From SG8-39 sp041558415 (GTDB taxonomy: Bacteria > Pseudomonadota > Gammaproteobacteria > Burkholderiales > SG8-39), in assembly GCA_041558415.1 (NCBI GenBank), contig JBFFEY010000004.1, positions 87,453-151,452 on the forward strand: a DNA stretch of 64,000 bases, read 5' to 3'. Shown piece after piece: positions 32,135 through 39,291 of the stretch. The stretch's first letter is position 1; the number at the start of each line of letters is the position of its first letter. The translations under genes and the position numbers were made by a program. The notes beneath the pieces were generated by a model. The model saw nothing but the letters and a program-made list of their open reading frames with translations. It made no database searches and was not told where the DNA came from.

Positions 32135-32214
32135 GGCTCTGGCTCCTCGTGATCGGCGCTCAATGTCGCTGCGACAGCGTAGCACCGGCCGGTGCGCGGC
32201 GGGGGCCTATACTG

Positions 32215-33465
32215 ATGTCCATGCGCGCCTTCGACGCGCTGTCGTTCTGGGACGCGCCCGATTTCCGCGGCAGCCTGGGCTGGTATCGCGCCGTCGCCGC
32301 CGGCCGCCTGCCCGCCAAGCTGCGACTGTGCGCCCGCCTGCCGGCCGGCGTGGCGCTCGAGGCGCCGAAAGACGCGCTGTGGCGCGCGCTGGAGGCCGGC
32401 ACCCAAGCCTTCCTCGCGCTGCAGGGCGACATGCACGCCGGTCGCGCGCTTGCGCAGGACCGCCCGCGCCCGAGCCTGCTCGACCTCGTCGCGACGCTCG
32501 GGCGCCGCATGCTCGCGCACTGCAATTTCTGCCGCTGGGACTGCGGCGTCGACCGCGCGCGCGGATCGAAGCTCGGCGTGTGCAAGCTCGGCGCCGAGAC
32601 GCGCGTCTCGTCGTACTTCCACCACGGCGGCGAGGAGCTTGTCTACCGCGGCACGCACGGCTCGGGCACCATCTTTTTCACCTCCTGCAACATGCGCTGC
32701 GCCTTCTGCCAGAACGGCGACATCTCGACCGACCGCCTGAACGGCGTCGAGGTCGACGCGCGCACGCTGGCGACCATGGCCTGGCTGCTCGCCGCGGAGG
32801 GCTGCCACAACATCAACTGGGTGGGCGGCGACCCGACCATCCACCTGCACACCGTTCTCGAGGCAATCGCGCAGCTCCCCGCGCTGACACCCACCGACGC
32901 CGACCTGCGCGCCGCGCTCGCCGTCAAGGCCGACGCCTTCGGCGGCCTCTTCGCGCGGCGCGCCGTGCTCGAGGGCCCGTTCAACGCGCCGATGCTGTGG
33001 AACTCGAACTTCTTCATGAGCGAAGAAGCGATGCGGCTGCTGCGCCTGACGATGGACGTCTGGCTGCCGGACTTCAAGTTCGGTCCCGGGCGCTGCGCGC
33101 TCGAGCTGGCGCGCACCGGCTGGTACTGGGACACGGTGACGGCGAACCTGCTCAGGCTGCGCGACTGGGGCGAGGACCTCACCATCCGCCACCTGATCAT
33201 GCCGGGCCACATCGAGTGCTGCACCGTGCCGGTGCTCGACTGGATCGCCGCCGAGATGCCCGAGGTGGCGGTCAACATCATGGACCAGTATCACCCCGAC
33301 AACTACTGCGACCCGGCGAGCCCGAAGTTCCTCGCACGCTACCGGCCGCTCGCGCGGCGGCCGGATCGCGCCGAGATCCTCGCCGCCTTCCGCCACGCGA
33401 AGAAAAGAGGGCTGCGCTTCGAGTCGATGTCCTACGAGCGCAACCGCAGCGGCATCACGCTCTGA
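32215..33465 (+). CDS. Radical SAM protein, pyruvate-formate-lyase-activating-enzyme-like
   Basis: A 416-residue radical SAM protein. The cluster-binding motif is TSCNMRCAFCQNGDIS (CxxxCxxC), around residue 160. Ahead of it is a cysteine-rich segment, LAHCNFCRWDCGVDRARG and LGVCKLG, as in the PflA-like group, which may hold a second cluster. Segments WVGGDPTIHLHTVLEA and DFKFGPGRCALEL belong to the barrel. This group is often annotated as 'activating enzyme' without a known partner, and no glycyl radical enzyme is in the window. Start could be Met1 (32215) or Met3 (32221). It is divergent from the ACT gene. Confidence 0.85.
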   Translation: MSMRAFDALSFWDAPDFRGSLGWYRAVAAGRLPAKLRLCARLPAGVALEAPKDALWRALEAGTQAFLALQGDMHAGRALAQDRPRPSLLDLVATLGRRMLAHCNFCRWDCGVDRARGSKLGVCKLGAETRVSSYFHHGGEELVYRGTHGSGTIFFTSCNMRCAFCQNGDISTDRLNGVEVDARTLATMAWLLAAEGCHNINWVGGDPTIHLHTVLEAIAQLPALTPTDADLRAALAVKADAFGGLFARRAVLEGPFNAPMLWNSNFFMSEEAMRLLRLTMDVWLPDFKFGPGRCALELARTGWYWDTVTANLLRLRDWGEDLTIRHLIMPGHIECCTVPVLDWIAAEMPEVAVNIMDQYHPDNYCDPASPKFLARYRPLARRPDRAEILAAFRHAKKRGLRFESMSYERNRSGITL

Positions 33466-33476
33466 GGATTAAGTCC

Positions 33477-34106
33477 TCAGAGTACGCCGTTGTGCGTGTG
33501 CTCGACCACTGCGAGCGTGCTGTGCCGGTCCGCAAAATTGAACTTGATAGCGCCGTTGCCGCGTGCCGACTGCGACGCGATCTCGCCCATCTTGTGCTCG
33601 AAGCCTTCGGGCATGTGCACCTGGATGCGGTGCGGCGCCCCGGTGACCGGGTTCTTGATCGGCGTCGAGCTCGTTTCCCAGACGCCCGGCACCGCCATGT
33701 TCGCGGTGCGACTGTCGAGGTCGAAGCCGAACTCGAAGGGCACGAACTGCGGCTCGAGCACGTTCGACGTCACCATGCTGAGGATATGGAAGAACGTGCC
33801 CTCGGCCTGCTCCTTGCCCGAGAGAATGGTGAGCAGTGCACCGCGCTGCGCGTCCGTGGCACGCTCGTCGATGAACGCCTGCATCGTGCCGTTGCCTTCG
33901 TGCAGCGGCCCGGGCCAGTGATAGTTCGCCGCCCAGTGCAGGCCGTCGAGCTTGACGTCGCCGAAGTGACCTTCGTCGATGCGCATGCCGGCCATTCCCT
34001 CACAGGGGCCCTGCGTCGGCCGCGCGTTGAAATCGCAGGGGCAGCCGTACGCGCAGTTGCAGTTCTTGATGTAGCGGCCCTTCATGCGCCAGTTCACGTG
34101 TGACAT
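33477..34106 (-). CDS. DUF1326 protein
   Basis: A 209-residue protein of the DUF1326 family, function unknown. Its N terminus carries the family's cysteine cluster, YIKNCNCAYGCPCDFNARPT (CxCxxxCxC), followed by CEGMAGMRIDEGHFGDV and the beta-rich body WAANYHWPGPLHEGNG. The cysteine string suggests metal binding. The start at 34104-34106 has GGAGGAG just upstream. It is the last of the minus-strand genes behind the four-cysteine secreted proteins; the 139-bp gap between them makes a separate promoter possible. It converges with the radical SAM gene (11-bp gap). Confidence 0.85.
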   Translation of the reverse strand: MSHVNWRMKGRYIKNCNCAYGCPCDFNARPTQGPCEGMAGMRIDEGHFGDVKLDGLHWAANYHWPGPLHEGNGTMQAFIDERATDAQRGALLTILSGKEQAEGTFFHILSMVTSNVLEPQFVPFEFGFDLDSRTANMAVPGVWETSSTPIKNPVTGAPHRIQVHMPEGFEHKMGEIASQSARGNGAIKFNFADRHSTLAVVEHTHNGVL

Positions 34107-34224
34107 GAACTCCTCCTCCGAAGGTATGGCCCGGACGTTCGCCGATGACATGCACGAACGCCGGCGGTTGGCGGCGCCGCGTACCGGGCACCCAACCCGG
34201 TCTGCTGCGGCGCCGCGTCAAAAA

Positions 34225-34245
34225 TGTGCGCCCCGCCCTTGCGGG
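34225..34245 (-). terminator. Weak terminator-like hairpin after the secreted protein gene
   Basis: Just past the stop of the gene at 34246, the minus strand reads GCCCGCAAGGGC, a 4-bp stem with a GCAA tetraloop. A short G/C stretch and a run of five T follow. The stem is short and the T-run is about ten bases away, so it is only a possible terminator that would separate the array from the DUF1326 gene. Confidence 0.3.
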
Positions 34246-34746
34246 CTAGCCCGGAATGTTCGCCGTCCCTTTGACACGTATGCAGTTCTGGTAGGTCCCC
34301 GGATCCACTGGCCGCGTCTGTCCGAGCGACTCGTAGGTCCCGCCGCCAGTCACGCCCTTCCACTTGCCGACGCCGTACCGGTAGCTCCATGTGCCGGCGC
34401 CCGGCTTTTCGCCGGCTGTCCAATCAACCAGCGTCCAGTCCCCGGTCTTCGCGTCGACACCCCTGCACCAGCCATTGCCGCTGCGCTTTCCCGCAATGTT
34501 CGAAATCACGCCTATGCAGCGTTGTGTGTCCCCGTGGAACACGTCGTTCACGTCCTTGCTTTGCGCGACGCCGCGGTGGTCCAGCGCCCAGACGATCACA
34601 CCTTCGCTCTTCGCAAGCACCGTGACGGTCCCAGCCCGGCACCAGGTGGAATCCACGGCGTAGGACTGATCGGCAAACGCCGCGCCCGGCGCCAAGAACG
34701 TTGCGAGCACCGCACTACCCAACGAAACCACCATCGCGTTTTTCAC
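34246..34746 (-). CDS. Secreted four-cysteine protein, array member 3 (166 aa)
   Basis: A secreted protein with signal peptide MKNAMVVSLGSAVLATFLAPG and a mature part of about 140 residues. It is a clear paralogue of the 162-residue protein at 35824-36312. Cysteines C36, C77, C94 and C155 are spaced 41, 17 and 61, against 41, 17 and 62 there, which suggests two disulfides. Shared strings are LDHRGV/FDHKGI, GxWKGVxGGG and PGTYQNCIRVKG/PGTFQGCLRFHG. I do not recognise the family. It is the last clear member of the tandem set downstream of the two-component system. A periplasmic or extracellular location is predicted. Confidence 0.8.
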   Translation of the reverse strand: MKNAMVVSLGSAVLATFLAPGAAFADQSYAVDSTWCRAGTVTVLAKSEGVIVWALDHRGVAQSKDVNDVFHGDTQRCIGVISNIAGKRSGNGWCRGVDAKTGDWTLVDWTAGEKPGAGTWSYRYGVGKWKGVTGGGTYESLGQTRPVDPGTYQNCIRVKGTANIPG

Positions 34747-34767
34747 GTTGCTCTCCTTTGTGTTTGG

Positions 34768-34974
34768 CTACTTGGGGACGGTCAACGCGCCGTGATAGCG
34801 CAAGCACCCCTGGAAGGAACCGGGCACGACCGGCTGTGACGCCGTGTGCACCTGCCATTTGCCGCCGCCGCTCACATAGCCGTGCGTCGCGTCGGAAGGC
34901 TTTTCCCTAATTGCCTCTGGTGAGAACGCGACGGATGAGGCGAGCGCCGTCGCGGCAACTTTCGCGTACCCCAT
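34768..34974 (-). CDS. Truncated array member 2 (68 aa)
   Basis: A 68-residue frame whose last 37 residues, GYVSGGGKWQVHTASQPVVP and on to GSFQGCLRYHGALTVPK, match the C-terminal third of the 162-residue paralogue at 35824-36312 almost residue for residue. The first three conserved cysteines and the central region are missing; only C57 remains. The N terminus (YAKVAATALASSVAFS) still looks like a weak signal peptide. It is probably an internally deleted copy, perhaps a pseudogene, yet it keeps a start with GGGGGAGA ahead of it and a NarL-type site about 100 bp upstream (35070-35085). Confidence 0.6.
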   Translation of the reverse strand: MGYAKVAATALASSVAFSPEAIREKPSDATHGYVSGGGKWQVHTASQPVVPGSFQGCLRYHGALTVPK

Positions 34975-35069
34975 GTCGTCTCCCCCTTTTCGCAACCAGC
35001 CTGGCAGGTACGGCGTCACCCGCCTCGCGAACGCGGCGCTAGCCTATGCCCGCGATGGCTCGGGGGGCA

Positions 35070-35085
35070 TACCCGGAACTGGGTA
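35070..35085. promoter_or_regulatory. NarL-type 7-2-7 inverted site TACCCGGAACTGGGTA
   Basis: A 16-bp imperfect dyad of form TACCC-N6-GGGTA, equal to two inverted heptamers separated by two bases, as in NarL-family binding sites (TACYYMT-N2-AKRRGTA). It lies in the 155-bp gap upstream of the truncated array gene, 96 bp from its start. The same pattern occurs at 36381-36396 and, with one mismatch, at 38942-38957. Confidence 0.6.
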
Positions 35086-35129
35086 GGCGTCTTTCTCCTG
35101 CCCCACCTCCGGCCGAATTGCGCCTGGCT

Positions 35130-35777
35130 CTACTTTCTGATCGTCTGCGTCAGCAACTCCTGCTCCTGCCGGCCCGGTCCCGCCGGATGCTTAGCGGTGC
35201 GCGTGACGACGCGCTTGATGAACAGCCCGATCTCGGGGCTGTACCAGGTCACGGATTCGGTTCCCAGGTTGTCCGAAGCGCGGATCCGGAAGGTGTCGAA
35301 GGTTCCCGCCGGCGCGGTGACCGACTCGTGCGCCTCGATGTCGAAGTTCACCTCGAGCGGAACGGTGCGCTTCGCCGCGTGCATCGTGAACTGATGTTTG
35401 GTCGTCCACTTCTTGCCGACGTACATCGGATAGTCGTAACCCACCGGTGGATCCCAGCTCAGAATCGGCTTGCCCTTGGCAAGCCACGTGACCCACTTGT
35501 TGGCGGTCGACTCCATCAGGAAGGTCATCGCGCCGGTATCCAGAGCCCTGACCTTGCGGCCCTGCCACTCGCGGTCTCCCGTTACCTTGAACGACACCGT
35601 CCGGGTTCCCTTGCCGAAGCTGCCGGAGTTGGTCTGCTTCTGGCTCCAGCTCGATCCGATCGGCGGGATGGTGGGCCCTTCGGCCCTCGGCTCCACCAGC
35701 GCGCAAGCGCCCGCGACGAGCGCCGCGGCGCAAGCAGCGCCCGCGATCCCCAGATTCCGGTTCAACATCGCGTTCAT
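35130..35777 (-). CDS. Exported protein of unknown function within the array (215 aa)
   Basis: A 215-residue protein with a signal peptide ending in AALVAGACALVEP. A Cys at the end of the hydrophobic stretch suggests a lipoprotein, but the lipobox is imperfect (AGAC). The mature part is beta-rich: TVSFKVTGDREWQGRKVRAL, WDPPVGYDYPMYVGKKW and VTAPAGTFDTFRIRASDN, reminiscent of DUF3108-like outer-layer proteins, though I cannot place it in a named family. It is not a paralogue of the four-cysteine proteins but lies between them, with 46 bp to the gene before. The start MNAMLNRN is at the ATG at 35777. Confidence 0.75.
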   Translation of the reverse strand: MNAMLNRNLGIAGAACAAALVAGACALVEPRAEGPTIPPIGSSWSQKQTNSGSFGKGTRTVSFKVTGDREWQGRKVRALDTGAMTFLMESTANKWVTWLAKGKPILSWDPPVGYDYPMYVGKKWTTKHQFTMHAAKRTVPLEVNFDIEAHESVTAPAGTFDTFRIRASDNLGTESVTWYSPEIGLFIKRVVTRTAKHPAGPGRQEQELLTQTIRK

Positions 35778-35823
35778 CTGTGTGCTCCTCTCAATCGTGC
35801 GCCACCGACCGCGGCGCGAGACG

Positions 35824-36312
35824 TTATTTGCCAGGCACTTTGTATGCACCGTGAAAGCGCAGACAGCCCTGGAACGTGCCGGGCACGAGCGGTTTCGACG
35901 GCGTGTGTACTTGCCAGTTGCCGCCGCCGCTCACCCCCTTCCACGTCCCGGTACCGCCGACGGCCTGGGCCGTGCCCGCATCGCCGCCGGCGGGACCCGC
36001 ACCCTCGAACACCCCGGCAATCGTGTCGCCCTTGGGATCCACGGTCTTGCATCCCCCGCTTACGGTGCGCTTCTTGTTGATGACCGTCGTTATGCCCGCA
36101 CAGTGGATCGAGGCACCGTGCAACAGCTTGCTGTCGCCGTTCGCGCGGTAGATTCCCTTGTGATCGAAGCTCGCAACCACCGCGTCGTCCGAAGCGAAGA
36201 CCACGGTCGCCGTACCCGCATAGCAATGCGTCACATCGAACGCCTGCGCCCACACGCCGGACGCACTGGCGACCAGCGCAGTGGCGGCCGCTACACGCGC
36301 TGCACGTCTCAT
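35824..36312 (-). CDS. Secreted four-cysteine protein, array member 1 (162 aa)
   Basis: A secreted protein: signal peptide RVAAATALVASASGVWAQA, then a mature domain of about 140 residues with cysteines C30, C71, C88 and C150. It is the reference member of the array. It shares cysteine spacing with the 34246-34746 protein and its C-terminal third with the truncated 34768-34974 frame. Motifs are VTHCYAGTATVVFASDD, HCAGITTVINKKRTVSGGC and GTWKGVSGGGNWQVHT. It is the first gene after the histidine kinase (42-bp gap), and two NarL-type sites lie about 70-115 bp upstream inside the kinase gene's 3' end. I know no named family for it. Confidence 0.82.
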   Translation of the reverse strand: MRRAARVAAATALVASASGVWAQAFDVTHCYAGTATVVFASDDAVVASFDHKGIYRANGDSKLLHGASIHCAGITTVINKKRTVSGGCKTVDPKGDTIAGVFEGAGPAGGDAGTAQAVGGTGTWKGVSGGGNWQVHTPSKPLVPGTFQGCLRFHGAYKVPGK

Positions 36313-36354
36313 GGTGCCCCCCTTTTCGCCGCTTGCCGCGGCGCTGCGCCAACC

Positions 36355-38253
36355 CTAGGCGCGGGAAGGCTCCGGCGACATACCCGAAACGGGGTATTGC
36401 GCCTCCTTCTCCCCAGTTCTGGGTAGGTCGGGCGGCTCGGCTTCGCCCAACGGCAGCGCCAGCGTCACGCGCGTGCCCTTGCCGGCATCGGACTCGACGA
36501 GCAGCGTTCCGCCCGCCTGGCGCGCGCGCAGCTGCAGGTTGGCCAGGCCGTTGCCCGGCCGCACGGCGCCGGCATCGAAGCCGCGCCCGTCGTCGGCGAT
36601 GACGATCTGCACCGCGCCGGGAACGCGCATCGCGGAGACGGCGACGCTGCGCGCGCCGGCATGCTTGAGCGCGTTGGAGAACACCTCGAGGAAGATGCGC
36701 TGGATGGCGAGGATCCGCTCGGGCGTCAGGTCGTCCATCCTCGGCAGCGCGGAGACGTTCCACAGGAAGCGCACGCCGGTGCGCTCGAACACCGAGCGCA
36801 TGCGGTGGCGCACGTTGCCGAGCACCACGCCGACATCGCCCTCGACCGACTGCACCGAGTCGACGGTGAGGCGCAAATCGTCGAGCGCGGCGGCGATGCC
36901 CTCGCGCAGCTCCTCGGGCCGCGCCTTGCCCGACTGCGCGACGCTCAGCAGGCTCACCAGCCGCGCGCCGAGTCCGTCGTGCATGTCGGCCATGATGCGG
37001 CGGCGCTCCTCGGCGAGCGCTTTTTCGCGCTGCGCCTGCTGCAGCCGCGCCTGGCCGGCCTCGATCTCGCGCGCCTTCGTCGCGACGCGCTGCTCGAGCT
37101 CGACGTTCATGCGCCGCGTTGCCGTGAGGCCCGCCATGAGCCGCTCCAGGATCGGCACCGCCGCGGCAAGCATCACGAACGGTGGCACGAAGTAGATGAA
37201 ATAGGGCCGATCGAAGTCGATCCAGCCGAGCCGCAGCGCCCAGTCGTGCAGATTCAGCAGCGCGGCCACGACGTCGGCCAGCAGCAGCAGCAGCACTGCG
37301 GGCTGGCGGCGCAACGCGCGCGATTGCAGCAGCGGGATGACGAACAGCGCGGGCAAGGCGGCAAACAGGATCCCCCAGGCGCTCCAGGCCAGCCACTGCC
37401 AGGGGCCTTCGATCGCGATGCTGCCCACCGCGAGGGCAAACGCCGCCCACAGCACGCCCTCGGGCCAGGGGTGGCGGCGCTGCGCCAGGCGCAGGTGCAG
37501 GATGAGCAGCGGCATGAGGTAGCCGTTGAAGCGCAGGAAGATCAGCGCCAGGCGAGCGCCGCCCGCCTCGTCCTGCCACAGCGTCAGGTACCAGAGCGCC
37601 GTCGCGAGGACCAGCGTCAGGCCCGACATTGCGTACCAGAACAGCATCGCGTCGCGTCCCCCGCGCAGCCACAGCCACAGCGCCAGCAGACCGACCACGC
37701 CGAAGGCCGCAGCGAAGAAGTAGATCACCTGGCCCTGGAAAAGCCGCCGCATGCCGGCCCGTTTGGCCAGCAGCTTCGTATCCCCGAAGTGCACGCGCGG
37801 CACGCCGTGGTACCAGCGCGCATCGCCTTCCACCTCCAGGTCAATCACGTTTTCTCCCTCGCGCAGCACACCCGGCGGGATGGGGATGAGCACGGCCGTG
37901 AGCGGTGCGCCGAGCGCGTAGTTTTCGCCCAAGCGCCAGATCTCCCGCTGGTTGACGTAGACCGCGAGGTCGGACACGGACAGCCGCGCCAGGTACAGGC
38001 TCTCGCTGCGGTAGGGCACTTCGTCCAGCGTGAAGCGCAGGCGATACCAGGCACGATTCGCCGGCGGCGGATCGGCATACCAGTTGTGCGGCAGCGCGAC
38101 CGTCGTCCACAGAGGAACGCGCGCTTCGTCCGGCAGGAGCGGTTGCGAATAGCCCGGCGACTCGGCGCGCTCGAAGGTCAGCACCCCGTCCGTCTCCGCC
38201 GCCTGCGACCCGAGTGCGAACGTGGCCAGCAGCGCCGCGAGCAGCGACTTCAC
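36355..38253 (-). CDS. 7TMR-DISM-like sensor histidine kinase (NarX/DegS class)
   Basis: A 632-residue membrane histidine kinase. A signal sequence (residues 1-18) is followed by a periplasmic beta-sandwich (about 20-170, with WYRLRFTLDEVPYRSESLYL). Seven hydrophobic helices follow (about 175-375), the layout of 7TMR-DISM receptors. A coiled coil then leads to the HisKA_3 dimerisation segment, where H425 in IMADMHDGLGARLVSLLS is the phosphorylated residue. The ATPase domain has FSNALKHAGA (N box), IADDGRGFD (G1) and GNGLANLQLRA (G2). Its start overlaps the response regulator's stop by ATGA. The 3' end contains two operator-like sites that appear to serve the next gene. Confidence 0.88.
   Translation of the reverse strand: MKSLLAALLATFALGSQAAETDGVLTFERAESPGYSQPLLPDEARVPLWTTVALPHNWYADPPPANRAWYRLRFTLDEVPYRSESLYLARLSVSDLAVYVNQREIWRLGENYALGAPLTAVLIPIPPGVLREGENVIDLEVEGDARWYHGVPRVHFGDTKLLAKRAGMRRLFQGQVIYFFAAAFGVVGLLALWLWLRGGRDAMLFWYAMSGLTLVLATALWYLTLWQDEAGGARLALIFLRFNGYLMPLLILHLRLAQRRHPWPEGVLWAAFALAVGSIAIEGPWQWLAWSAWGILFAALPALFVIPLLQSRALRRQPAVLLLLLADVVAALLNLHDWALRLGWIDFDRPYFIYFVPPFVMLAAAVPILERLMAGLTATRRMNVELEQRVATKAREIEAGQARLQQAQREKALAEERRRIMADMHDGLGARLVSLLSVAQSGKARPEELREGIAAALDDLRLTVDSVQSVEGDVGVVLGNVRHRMRSVFERTGVRFLWNVSALPRMDDLTPERILAIQRIFLEVFSNALKHAGARSVAVSAMRVPGAVQIVIADDGRGFDAGAVRPGNGLANLQLRARQAGGTLLVESDAGKGTRVTLALPLGEAEPPDLPRTGEKEAQYPVSGMSPEPSRA
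36381..36396. promoter_or_regulatory. NarL-type 7-2-7 inverted site TACCCGAAACGGGGTA
   Basis: A TACCC-N6-GGGTA-type dyad (TACCCGA-AA-CGGGGTA) lying 69 bp upstream of the first secreted-protein gene (start 36312) and within the last codons of the kinase gene. Together with the adjacent 36410-36425 site it makes a two-site cluster at a distance suited to activation. Confidence 0.6.
36410..36425. promoter_or_regulatory. Half-degenerate NarL-type site TCCCCAGTTCTGGGTA
   Basis: Second 16-bp site, 13 bp from the one at 36381-36396. The right half (GGGTA) is exact and the left half (TCCCC) has lost the A of TACCC. The inner bases CAG-TT-CTG extend the symmetry. It lies in the kinase gene's 3' end, about 98 bp upstream of the first array gene. 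Confidence 0.45.
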
Positions 38254-38894
38254 AGCAGCCGCCTGCGCTCGGCCTCGAACACCGCTTCGGTCTTCGAGTG
38301 CACCGCGAGCTTCTTGTAGATGTTCTTGAGGTGCGTGTGCACGGTCTGCACCGACAGGTGCAGCAGCGCGCCGGTCTCGGCGTAGCTGAAGCCGCGCGCG
38401 ATCGCATTCAGGATCTCGCCCTCGCGCGGGGTGAGCTGCGAATACTCCGGCTTGGCCGGCACCAGGCGCTTGAGCACCTGGCGCGCGATCACCGGCGAGA
38501 GCGGCGAGCCGCCGCTCCTCAGGTGGCGGATGTCCTCGGCGATGTCGTGCTCGAGCGCGCCCTTCAGCAGGTAGCCGTGCGCGCCGGCCTCGAGCGCACT
38601 GATGACGCTTTGCTCGTCGCCGAAGATGCTGACGACCAGGATCTCGCAGGCCGGGTGCTGCTCGGCGAGTTGCCGCACGACGTCGAGCCCCGACATGTCG
38701 GGCAGCCCGAGGTCGACGAGGAACACGTCCGGGGCACCGGCGTCGAGCCCGGTGAGCGCCTCGCCGCCGTTGCGGTACTCGCCGACGAGCTCGAGGCTCG
38801 GATCGGAGCGAATCGAGGCAACGAGCCGCCCGCGCGCCTCGTCGTCGTCCTCGACCAGCGCGATCCGGACAGGCGCCGCCTGCGGTGTCGCCAT
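38250..38894 (-). CDS. NarL/FixJ-family response regulator
   Basis: A 214-residue two-domain regulator. The receiver domain (about 9-125) has the acidic pair VEDDDEA, the phosphorylation site D61 in VFLVDLGLPDMSG, the Thr/Ser of VVSIFGDE and the switch Lys of YLLKGA. The C-terminal LuxR/GerE HTH (about 148-205) reads LTPREGEILNAIARGFSYAE and LSVQTVHTHLKNIYKKL. It is the first gene of the two-component operon, coupled to the kinase gene by ATGA. A NarL-type site 48 bp upstream of its start (38942-38957) suggests autoregulation. Targets very likely include the secreted array downstream. Confidence 0.92.
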   Translation of the reverse strand: MATPQAAPVRIALVEDDDEARGRLVASIRSDPSLELVGEYRNGGEALTGLDAGAPDVFLVDLGLPDMSGLDVVRQLAEQHPACEILVVSIFGDEQSVISALEAGAHGYLLKGALEHDIAEDIRHLRSGGSPLSPVIARQVLKRLVPAKPEYSQLTPREGEILNAIARGFSYAETGALLHLSVQTVHTHLKNIYKKLAVHSKTEAVFEAERRRLL

Positions 38895-38941
38895 TGCCCC
38901 TCCCGGCCGGGAAGCGTACTCCTCCAGGGGCCGCCGTGGGC

Positions 38942-38957
38942 TACCCTTTTTTGGGCA
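38942..38957. promoter_or_regulatory. NarL-type site TACCCTTTTTTGGGCA before the response regulator
   Basis: A TACCC-N6-GGGCA dyad, one base off the TACCC-N6-GGGTA pattern at 35070 and 36381, in the 78-bp gap between the cbpM stop and the regulator start (38894). Its position would allow the regulator to control its own operon. A poly-T centre distinguishes it from the other two. Confidence 0.5.
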
Positions 38958-38972
38958 GCTTGCGCCGCTCGC

Positions 38973-39281
38973 CTACTCGAGCCCCTCGCGCCGCAGCCGC
39001 GCCCGCAGATCGTCCATTTCCTCGAGCATGTCGGCGACCAGCGCGGCGAGCTCGGGCGCGGCCTCGAAGTCGCGCTCCAGCGCGTGCATGCGCCGCGCGC
39101 GCGCCAGGCCCACCGCGCTGAAGCGCCACTCGGTGCGCGAGCCCTCGGGCGCCGGAAACAGCCCTTCCTCGATGTGCTGCAGCAGCCACTCCGGCTCGAA
39201 GGCGCAGGCCGCGCACAGCTCCTCGAGCGTCAGGCAGTGGCCTTCGAGCACCAACCCGGTGAGGATGTCGTCGTCGCGCAT
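38973..39281 (-). CDS. cbpM: Chaperone modulator CbpM
   Basis: A 102-residue partner of the DnaJ-like co-chaperone CbpA; in E. coli CbpM binds the CbpA J-domain and blocks its activity. The sequence has LTLEELCAACAFEPEWLLQH, then GLFPAPEGSRTEWRFSAVGL and the helical tail ARRMHALERDFEAAPELAAL, the MerR-like helix layout of CbpM. It follows cbpA directly (10-bp gap) on the same strand, as in E. coli. The frame is open upstream, but the ATG at 39279-39281 begins the conserved region. Confidence 0.9.
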   Translation of the reverse strand: MRDDDILTGLVLEGHCLTLEELCAACAFEPEWLLQHIEEGLFPAPEGSRTEWRFSAVGLARARRMHALERDFEAAPELAALVADMLEEMDDLRARLRREGLE

Positions 39282-39291
39282 GGCGGGCGCC

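Noticed and set aside
36381..36425. REP-type palindrome as the explanation for the TACCC...GGGTA repeats
   Set aside because: The sites share a defined 16-bp geometry and lie only near the two-component operon and its array within this window; a REP would be expected in other gaps too.
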